This document shows positions 6,442-11,386 of a stretch of DNA of 11,386 nucleotides, one piece after another (the first letter of the stretch is position 1; every line of letters starts with the position of its first letter). Location of the stretch: NCBI RefSeq assembly GCF_946885725.1, contig NZ_CAMPGZ010000138.1, positions 1-11,386 on the forward strand. Reading direction: 5' to 3'. A program made the position numbers and the translations under genes. The notes beneath the pieces were generated by a model. It had not been told where the DNA came from and ran no database searches. It saw only the letters and a program-made list of their open reading frames with translations. The DNA is from an uncultured Nocardioides sp. Lineage in GTDB: Bacteria; Actinomycetota; Actinomycetes; Propionibacteriales; Nocardioidaceae.

Positions 6442-7341
6442 ATGACCACCACGGCCCCCAGCCCGACACCCGTCCGCCGCGGCTCCCCCGCGGGCGTCGG
6501 TACGTCGTTCGCGGTGGCCGCGATGCTCACCGTCCAGGTCGGCGTCGCGGTCTCGGTCGGCCTGTTCGACCGGGTCGGCCCTGAGGGTGCGGCGTTCCTG
6601 CGCCTCGCCTGGGCCGGAGTCATCATGCTCGTGGTCGTCCGGCCTCGCCGGGCGCAGTTCACCCGCTCGTCGTTCCTGGCCTGCGTCGCGCTCGGCACGG
6701 TGACGGCCGGCGTGACGATGCTCTTCATGGCCTCGGTGGAGCGGCTGCCGATGGGCACGGCGAGCGCGCTGGAGTTCCTCGGGCCGCTGGGCGTCGCGGT
6801 GGTGCGCAGCCACGGGCGCGGCCGGCTGTACGCCGTGCTCGCCGCCGCCGGAGTCGTGCTGCTGACCGAGCCGTGGCAGGGCGGCACCGACCTGCTCGGC
6901 ATCGTGTTCGCCCTCGGGGCCGCGCTGTGCTGGGCGGCGTACATCCTGCTCACCCAGAAGGTCGGCGACGAGGTCACCGGGGTCACCGGGCTGGCCGTGT
7001 CGATGCCGGTCGCCGGCCTCGTCGCCACCCTGGTGGCCGGTCCTGCGGTCGTCCCGGTCCTCACCTGGGACCTGGTGCTGGCCGGGCTCGGGCTGGCGAT
7101 CCTGCTGCCGGTGGTCCCGTTCGTGCTGGAGCTGCTCGCGCTGCGGCGGCTCACCGCCGGGGCGTTCGGCACGCTGATGGCGCTGGAGCCGGCGTTCGCG
7201 CTGCTCGTCGGGCTGGTGCTGCTGGGCCAGCTGCCGGGCGTGCTGCCGGTCGTCGGGATCCTCTGCGTGGTGGCCGCGGGCATCGGCGCGCAGCGCACCG
7301 GGGCCCGGGTGGAGCCGTCAGCGCAGACCCTCGCCGCCTGA
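6442..7341 (+). CDS. EamA/DMT-family exporter, RhtA-like
   Basis: 299 residues from ATG at 6442 with about ten hydrophobic segments, the normal size for a ten-helix drug/metabolite transporter with two EamA halves (about 20-142 and 150-290). [38 protein letters not shown] and [14 protein letters not shown] resemble the threonine/homoserine exporter RhtA group, so efflux of amino acids or similar small metabolites across the inner membrane is likely. GGAGA is only 1 nt before the ATG, so the exact start is uncertain. GTG at 6424 and ATG at 6379 are in frame, but the latter would overlap the LysR box and add a non-hydrophobic tail. The gene is divergent from the LysR regulator and overlaps the 3' end of the convergent membrane-protein gene by 24 bp. 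Confidence 0.9.
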   Translation: MTTTAPSPTPVRRGSPAGVGTSFAVAAMLTVQVGVAVSVGLFDRVGPEGAAFLRLAWAGVIMLVVVRPRRAQFTRSSFLACVALGTVTAGVTMLFMASVERLPMGTASALEFLGPLGVAVVRSHGRGRLYAVLAAAGVVLLTEPWQGGTDLLGIVFALGAALCWAAYILLTQKVGDEVTGVTGLAVSMPVAGLVATLVAGPAVVPVLTWDLVLAGLGLAILLPVVPFVLELLALRRLTAGAFGTLMALEPAFALLVGLVLLGQLPGVLPVVGILCVVAAGIGAQRTGARVEPSAQTLAA

Positions 7342-8175
7342 GCCGTACTTCACGCGAGCGAAGTCCAGCATCGACTCCAGGGTCGGCCCACCCTGCCGGA
7401 GCGAGATCCGGAAGTAGTCCGGCGGGCCCTCGGCGTAGCGCCGGGCCAGCACGTAGTAGCGGTCGCCGTCCACGCGCACCTCGGCCGCCACCGCGACCTG
7501 CGTCCCGTCGGTGAAGCCGGGGATCTCCGGGTCGCGCACCGAGTGCAGCACGGTGACCCCCTGGCGGACCGGCACCAATCGGCCGTCGGCGACGAGGTGC
7601 ACCCAGAACCGGACGCCGGCCGGGTCGGCTCCGGCCTCCGGGTCGGGGTTCGGGTTCTGCAGCTGGACCCAGACCAGGAAGGCGTCGGTGTCCGGGGTCG
7701 CCTCCTTCGGGGGTACGGCGACGATCGGGTCGCTGCCGTCGTCGGACACGAAGTACCAGCGGGTCCTGTCGCCGCGCACCAGCTCCATCGCCACCCACCG
7801 GACGCCCTGCCAGGAGTCCTCCACGCTCTGCCCGACGTCGACGCCGTCGCGGACGACCAGCCGGCCCTCGTCGTCGAAGCCCGCCCAGTGGTCGCCGAGC
7901 ACCTCTTCCGGTTCCGGGTCCTGCACGGTCGTGGGCGTGGCACTGGCGGTGGGGGCTGCCGGCTCGACCGCGCGCGAGCCGCCGGGTCCGCCGGTGACGG
8001 CGGTGGCGGCGCCGACCACGGCGACGACGGCGAGGGTGGTGGCGGCCGTGGACAGCACGCGGCGGCGCCGGAGGGCGCGGTGGCCGGCCGCGAGCCTGTC
8101 GCCGACCGGGGGCTGGGGCGGCCCGTCGGTCCAAGCGCCGGCGAGGCGCTCCTCGAGCCCGGTGAAGTCGCCCAT
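7318..8175 (-). CDS. Single-pass membrane protein coupled to the SigE-family sigma factor
   Basis: 285 residues from ATG at 8175, preceded by a strong AAGGAGG and lying 2 nt after the sigma-factor stop. A short cytoplasmic N-terminus (about 1-36) ends in RRRR, then one membrane segment (about 39-62), a Pro/Ala/Thr-rich linker with [13 protein letters not shown], and an extracytoplasmic domain to the C-terminus of mostly beta-type sequence. Position and topology suggest an anti-sigma factor or sensor partner. However, there is no HxxxCxxC zinc motif of the usual ZAS anti-sigma domain and the cytoplasmic part is very short. I do not recognise a domain. Its 3' end overlaps the convergent exporter gene by 24 bp. 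A longer reading of this frame back to 8721 runs through the sigma gene and is not real. Confidence 0.85.
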   Translation of the reverse strand: MGDFTGLEERLAGAWTDGPPQPPVGDRLAAGHRALRRRRVLSTAATTLAVVAVVGAATAVTGGPGGSRAVEPAAPTASATPTTVQDPEPEEVLGDHWAGFDDEGRLVVRDGVDVGQSVEDSWQGVRWVAMELVRGDRTRWYFVSDDGSDPIVAVPPKEATPDTDAFLVWVQLQNPNPDPEAGADPAGVRFWVHLVADGRLVPVRQGVTVLHSVRDPEIPGFTDGTQVAVAAEVRVDGDRYYVLARRYAEGPPDYFRISLRQGGPTLESMLDFARVKYGSGGEGLR

Positions 8176-8177
8176 GG

Positions 8178-8687
8178 TCAGGCCTCCTTGCCTGTGGTCG
8201 GGGCGGTGGCGAGCAGCTCCTGGAGCCGCGCGAGGCCGCGCGAGGTGTGGCTCTTGACGGTGCCGACAGAGATGCCGAGATCGGCGGCGACCTGCTCGAC
8301 GCTCAGGTCCGCGACGTGCCGCAGCACCACCGTCCTGCGCTGCATGGGTGGCAGCTGCTGGAGCGCCTGCACCAGCTCGTCGCGCACCTCGGGTCCGGCC
8401 ACCTCGGGCGCGGCCCGGTCGTGCTGGTCCAGTCCCGGCAGCTCGCGGGACCACGCGCGACGGCGGTCGTCGAGCAGGGCGTTGAGGATGATCCGGCGTA
8501 CGTAGGCGTCCTCGAACCCGGCGCGCGACAGCCGCGGCCAGGCGACGTACAGCTTGGTGAACGCGGTCTGCAGCAGGTCGTCGGCCTGGTGCCAGCTGCC
8601 GCACATGGCGTAGGCGACCCGGCGGAGCCGGTCCTGCCGCGCCGCGACGTACTCGCTGAACGCGGCGTCCCGTTCCGCCTGACGCAT
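8178..8687 (-). CDS. SigE-family RNA polymerase sigma factor (ECF type)
   Basis: 169 residues from ATG, preceded by an A/G-rich AGGGGGA. Sigma region 2 spans about 10-77 (FSEYVAARQDRLRRVAYAMCGSW, DDLLQTAFTKLYVAWPRL, YVRRIILNALLDDRRR) and region 4 about 103-158 (LPPMQRRTVVLRHVADLSVEQVAADLGISVGTVKSHTSRGLARL). This is the actinobacterial sigma-E subfamily of ECF factors, which directs core polymerase to a small stress or developmental regulon. The length is normal and both regions are intact. The downstream membrane protein is translationally coupled, its ribosome site lying in the last sigma codons, so the two are made together and probably interact. Divergent from the FAD-linked oxidase gene. 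Confidence 0.95.
   Translation of the reverse strand: MRQAERDAAFSEYVAARQDRLRRVAYAMCGSWHQADDLLQTAFTKLYVAWPRLSRAGFEDAYVRRIILNALLDDRRRAWSRELPGLDQHDRAAPEVAGPEVRDELVQALQQLPPMQRRTVVLRHVADLSVEQVAADLGISVGTVKSHTSRGLARLQELLATAPTTGKEA
8183..8189 (-). promoter_or_regulatory. Strong ribosome binding site at the end of the sigma gene
   Basis: AAGGAGG on the minus strand lies inside the final Lys-Glu codons of the sigma factor and 7 nt before the ATG at 8175. It fixes the start of the membrane protein and indicates translational coupling. Confidence 0.85.
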
Positions 8688-8728
8688 CCGTCCCCCTGGT
8701 TGTCCGTCGGGTGGTCCTCACCCCCTCC

Positions 8729-8756
8729 GACGGGGCAGACCCCTGCGCAGGTTGTC
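8729..8756 (-). promoter_or_regulatory. Candidate ECF-type promoter of the sigma operon
   Basis: On the minus strand GACAACC (8756-8750) is followed after 17 nt by CGTC (8732-8729). This AAC-plus-CGTC arrangement resembles ECF promoters, and it would start transcription about 35 nt before the sigma ATG, suggesting autoregulation. Both elements are short and the call rests on spacing only. Confidence 0.3.
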
Positions 8757-8777
8757 ATGCATGGTCGAATTGACGGT

Positions 8778-10148
8778 ATGGACCAGTCCGCCCTGGCCGA
8801 GCTCGTGTCGTCGCTGCCGGACGGCGTGGTGGTGACCGATCCCGACACCACGGAGAAGTACCGCGTCGACCGGTCGCAGGACGCCGGCGCCGGCCTGCCC
8901 GCGGTCGTCGTACGGGCCGAGGACGCCACCCACGTGCAGACCGCGGTGCGCTGGGCCGCTCGTCACCGCGTGCCGGTCGTGCCGCGCGGCGCCGGCAGCG
9001 GGCTGAGCGGCGGGTCGTCGGCCGTCGACGGCGGGCTGGTGCTGTCGCTGGAGCGGATGCGCGCGATCGAGATCGACACCGACTGCCAGGTAGCGGTCGT
9101 CGAGCCGGGGGCGTTCAACGCGGAGGTCAAGGCGGCGGCGGCCGAGCACGGCCTGTGGTACCCGCCGGACCCGTCGTCGTACGAGTTCTGCTCGATCGGC
9201 GGCAACATCGCGACCAACGCGGGCGGGCTGTGCTGCGTGAAGTACGGCGTCACGGTCGACTACGTGCTCGGCCTCGACGTCGTGCTCGCCGACGGCACGC
9301 TGATCACGCTCGGCGGCCGGCGGATCAAGGACGTGGCCGGGCTGCCGCTGCTCAAGCTGTTCGTCGGCAGCGAGGGGACGCTCGGGATCGTCACGCGAGC
9401 GATCCTGCGCCTGGTGCCCGCGCAGCCGGCGCGCTCGACGATGGTTGCGACGTTCCCGACGGTCGAGGCCGCTGCGCGTGCGGTGGTCGCCGTACGCCGC
9501 TCGATGCGGCCGTCGATGCTGGAGCTGATGGACCGGGCGTCGATCAACGCCGTCGAGGACTACCGCCCGCGCGGGCTGGACCGCTCCGCCGGCGCGCTGC
9601 TGGTCGCCCAGTCCGACGCCCCCGGGGTCGCCCGGAGCGACGAGGTCGAGCTGATGCGCACGGCCTGCGAGGCGGCCGGGGCGACGGAGGTGTTCGTCAC
9701 CGACGACGCCGACGAGGGAGAGATGTTCGTCGAGGCCCGCCGGATCGCCATCCCGGCGATCGAGGCCACGGGCGCGCTGCTGATGCTCGAGGACGTCGGC
9801 GCCCCGGTGCCGCTGCTGCCCGCCCTGCTCGCCGCGATCGAGGAGGTCGCCGCGGCGTACGACATCCGGATCCCGGTCATCGCCCACGCCGGCGACGGCA
9901 ACACCCACCCGATCGTCGTGTACGAGGCCGGGGACGCCGAGGCCGAGAAACGGGCGCAGGCCGCGTTCCGCGAGGTCATGCAGCGCGCCATCGACCTCGG
10001 CGGCACCATCACCGGCGAGCACGGCGTCGGCCGGACCAAGAAGGAGCTGCTCCCCGCCCAGCTCGGCCCGGACGTGATGGCGCTGACCCGCCGGATCAAG
10101 GACGCGCTCGACCCCGACGGCATCCTGAACCCGGGTGCGGTGCTGTAG
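8778..10148 (+). CDS. FAD-linked oxidase, GlcD-like (glycolate/lactate dehydrogenase family)
   Basis: 456 residues from ATG at 8778, the usual family length; an in-frame ATG at 8757 would add seven residues and has no better ribosome site. The PCMH-type FAD-binding domain occupies roughly the first 220 residues, with PRGAGSGLSGGSSAVDGG for the cofactor pyrophosphate, YPPDPSSYEFCSIGGNIATNAGG and LFVGSEGTLGIVT. The C-terminal half carries the oxidase signatures HAGDGNTHP and TGEHGVGRTKKELL and ends DALDPDGILNPGAVL. It should oxidise a 2-hydroxy acid such as glycolate or lactate in the cytoplasm or at the membrane. No GlcE or GlcF subunit lies next to it, so it may act alone as in many actinobacteria. 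The segment KDVAGLPLLKLF differs from the common KDVAGYDLTRLF form near the FAD site, so the substrate may differ (inference). Confidence 0.93.
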   Translation: MDQSALAELVSSLPDGVVVTDPDTTEKYRVDRSQDAGAGLPAVVVRAEDATHVQTAVRWAARHRVPVVPRGAGSGLSGGSSAVDGGLVLSLERMRAIEIDTDCQVAVVEPGAFNAEVKAAAAEHGLWYPPDPSSYEFCSIGGNIATNAGGLCCVKYGVTVDYVLGLDVVLADGTLITLGGRRIKDVAGLPLLKLFVGSEGTLGIVTRAILRLVPAQPARSTMVATFPTVEAAARAVVAVRRSMRPSMLELMDRASINAVEDYRPRGLDRSAGALLVAQSDAPGVARSDEVELMRTACEAAGATEVFVTDDADEGEMFVEARRIAIPAIEATGALLMLEDVGAPVPLLPALLAAIEEVAAAYDIRIPVIAHAGDGNTHPIVVYEAGDAEAEKRAQAAFREVMQRAIDLGGTITGEHGVGRTKKELLPAQLGPDVMALTRRIKDALDPDGILNPGAVL

Positions 10149-10441
10149 GTCTGTCGGGTTACCACCGGCTGCTGGGATCCCGGCGCGACCGGGCCGAAAC
10201 TTCACGTGGGATCTGCCAGGAACGCGTGGGCTGCTCTGTGGAAAAGCCGCGTCTTGTCCCGAGGTCGAGGCGTGTCGGAGAAACACCTGCCGCTGGTACT
10301 CCGTCGCATCTGGGCCGAGGCATCGCCCCAGAAGTGACCGAACAACCCCGGAAGTCCCGGCAGCAACTCCGCTTTACATGACCGCGGAAGCCCGGCAATA
10401 ACTCCGCTTTACATGTCTTGCCGGCCCGCCGGCGGCGCCCC
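10149..10441. other. Intergenic region of about 290 bp without a gene
   Basis: The convergent oxidase and hydrolase genes flank it. It holds a weak hairpin soon after the oxidase stop (CCCGG-N5-CCGGG, 10179-10193), a second weak hairpin near the hydrolase end (GCCGG-N4-CCGGC, 10420-10433) and two direct repeats (10349-10415). Base composition is less extreme than in the flanking genes. Open frames across it have atypical composition and no recognisable domain. I see no tRNA or riboswitch. Confidence 0.6.
10349..10415. repeat. Two near-identical direct repeats of 31-32 bp
   Basis: Copies at 10349-10380 and 10385-10415 differ by one single-base gap and two substitutions and are separated by 4 bp. 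Both end in ACTCCGCTTTACATG. Each can fold imperfectly (CGGA near the start, TCCG near the end). The AT-rich CTTTACATG core stands out from the local composition. They lie between two convergent genes, a usual place for dispersed repeats or terminators. Function unknown. Confidence 0.7.
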
Positions 10442-11266
10442 TTACCCGTCCAGGAACGCCAGGGCGGACGCCGCGAACAACGGCGACCGGAACACGTCGT
10501 AGTGGGTGGTGCCGGGGATGACCGCCAGCGCGTGGCCACCGGCCGGGCGGCCCTCCCCCATCCAGCCGCCGTCGCGCTTCCCGCCGTCCAGCAGGCCGAA
10601 GACCTCGACGTAGTGGCCGGGCGGGGCCATGTCGGCGTCGGCGCACATCACCAGGGTCGGCACCTGGAGGCCGCGGACCTCCTCGGTGAGGTCGTACGGC
10701 ACCGCCATCGCCGCGCCGATCTTCTCGAGCAGCCGACCGAAGTCCTCGGGACGCGGGGCGACGCGCTGGTAGAGCTCGTACATCGGCGTGCCCTTCATGG
10801 CCTCCACCGTCTCGGGCCCGACCTGGCCCTGCTGCACCTGCATCTCGGGGTAGATCGCGTCGCTGCGGATGTGCGCCGAGCACGTGACGGCGCGGCGCAC
10901 GACCTCCGGGTGGCGGAGCGCGAGGTGCAGCGCGACGCCGCCGCCGAGGGAGTAGCCGACGACGTCGACCTGGTCGTGCCCGAGGTGCCGGACCAGAGCG
11001 GCCATGTCGTCGGCCATCGCCTCGATGCCGAGCGGGCGGTCGACGTCGGCGGTGCGGCCGTGACCCTGCAGGTCGGGCAGGATCACCTGGTGCCCGTCGG
11101 TGAACGACGGGAGCAGCGGTCCGAACATCTCGCCGGACCCGAGGCCGCCGTGGAGCAGCAGCAGCGGCCGCCCCGCCCCGTGCAGCTCGTAGTAGAGGTG
11201 GACGCCGTTGACGTCGGCGTACTCGCCGGATCCTGTGGTCCGGTCGGTGGTGGCCTGGTCGGTCAT
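10442..11266 (-). CDS. Alpha/beta hydrolase
   Basis: 274 residues from ATG at 11266, chosen because AGGAG lies 7 nt upstream; the in-frame GTG at 11272 would be only 1 nt from that site. The alpha/beta-hydrolase core is complete: oxyanion motif LLLLHGGLGSG (36-44), PDLQGHGRT (64-72), nucleophile elbow GYSLGGG with Ser106, acid Asp210 or Asp212 in VMCADADMAP, and His255 in PGTTHYDVF. A helical cap lies about 130-190. No signal peptide, so cytoplasmic. Such enzymes cleave esters, lactones or C-C bonds; the substrate cannot be told. It stands alone, converging on the oxidase gene across the repeat-containing gap, with 14-bp tandem repeats upstream. Confidence 0.92.
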   Translation of the reverse strand: MTDQATTDRTTGSGEYADVNGVHLYYELHGAGRPLLLLHGGLGSGEMFGPLLPSFTDGHQVILPDLQGHGRTADVDRPLGIEAMADDMAALVRHLGHDQVDVVGYSLGGGVALHLALRHPEVVRRAVTCSAHIRSDAIYPEMQVQQGQVGPETVEAMKGTPMYELYQRVAPRPEDFGRLLEKIGAAMAVPYDLTEEVRGLQVPTLVMCADADMAPPGHYVEVFGLLDGGKRDGGWMGEGRPAGGHALAVIPGTTHYDVFRSPLFAASALAFLDG

Positions 11267-11273
11267 GCGCACG

Positions 11274-11278
11274 CTCCT
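11274..11278 (-). promoter_or_regulatory. Ribosome binding site that decides the hydrolase start
   Basis: AGGAG on the minus strand is 7 nt before ATG 11266 and 1 nt before the alternative GTG 11272, favouring the shorter protein. Confidence 0.75.
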
Positions 11279-11350
11279 GGATTCGTACGTCGGAATGGGT
11301 CACCGACTCAGACCGGGAGCGCCCCGCGAACTCATCGCCGGAGCACGGAC

Positions 11351-11386
11351 CAGCCCAGACCGGTCAGCCCAGACCGGTCAGCCCAG
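11351..11386. repeat. 14-bp tandem repeat, cut by the right edge
   Basis: CAGCCCAGACCGGT is present at 11351-11364 and 11365-11378, and the first eight bases again at 11379-11386. Each unit junction contains the palindrome GACCGGTC. The array lies about 85 bp upstream of the hydrolase start and may continue beyond the window. It could be a variable-number repeat or a set of regulator sites. Confidence 0.75.

Noticed and set aside
8178..8721. Fusion of the membrane protein with an upstream 180-residue extension
   Set aside because: The extension is the sigma gene read out of frame; ATG 8175 has a strong AAGGAGG and the sigma frame has complete regions 2 and 4.
10179..10193. Intrinsic terminator of the oxidase gene
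   Set aside because: The stem is only 5 bp with a 5-base loop and no T-tract, too weak for a separate call; mentioned only within the intergenic entry.
10149..10348. tRNA, small RNA or riboswitch in the 10149-10441 gap
   Set aside because: No cloverleaf arms, no conserved riboswitch core and no clear promoter were found by eye.
10135..10401. 88-codon open frame after the oxidase
   Set aside because: It starts inside the oxidase 3' end in another frame, crosses the direct repeats and has no ribosome site or recognisable domain.
10349..10415. CRISPR array
   Set aside because: Only two repeats, a 4-bp gap instead of a spacer of about 30 bp, and no cas genes.

Overview
The window is very GC-rich, with GTG starts, overlapping or tightly packed genes and codon use typical of a high-GC actinobacterium. 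The repeat that reads as VVELVETT in one frame (5442-5466), the SigE-family sigma factor and the general gene style suggest Nocardioides or a close relative. That genus call is inference from memory, not a search. There are ten genes, all but one complete, plus several small repeats. I see no rRNA, tRNA, CRISPR array, transposase or phage gene.

Layout. (1) 1-1442 (+): 3' part of a glycogen-debranching-type glucosidase, cut by the left edge. (2) 1443-4480: a two-component module. A small secreted protein (1551-1934, +) converges on a sensor kinase / response regulator operon (3930 down to 1946, -). A small membrane-anchored protein (4043-4480, +) diverges from the regulator. The promoter regions of both small genes carry nearly the same motif, two CTTAG half-sites 11 bp apart, and each has a candidate -10 exactly 39 bp downstream of the second half-site. 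This is the best candidate in the window for a little-described system: a kinase/regulator pair controlling two acidic, two-cysteine, extracytoplasmic proteins and probably itself. (3) 4487-4548: a perfect 17-bp inverted repeat between convergent genes. (4) 4562-6358 (-): a LysR regulator followed 9 bp later by an aldo/keto reductase, divergent from an RhtA-like exporter (6442-7341, +). A palindromic dispersed-type repeat encodes the last residues of the LysR protein. (5) 8687 down to 7318 (-): a SigE-family sigma factor, translationally coupled to a single-pass membrane protein whose 3' end overlaps the exporter gene. (6) 8778-10148 (+): a GlcD-like FAD-linked oxidase. (7) 10149-10441: about 290 bp without a gene, holding two direct repeats of about 31 bp. 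(8) 10442-11266 (-): an alpha/beta hydrolase. (9) 11351-11386: a 14-bp tandem repeat running off the right edge.

Four regulatory units can be read from the arrangement. The two-component system probably drives an envelope response through the two small exported proteins. The LysR protein probably controls the divergent exporter and, by co-transcription, accompanies the reductase. The sigma factor and its membrane partner look like a sigma/anti-sigma-type pair. The metabolic genes at both ends show no clear link to these units.
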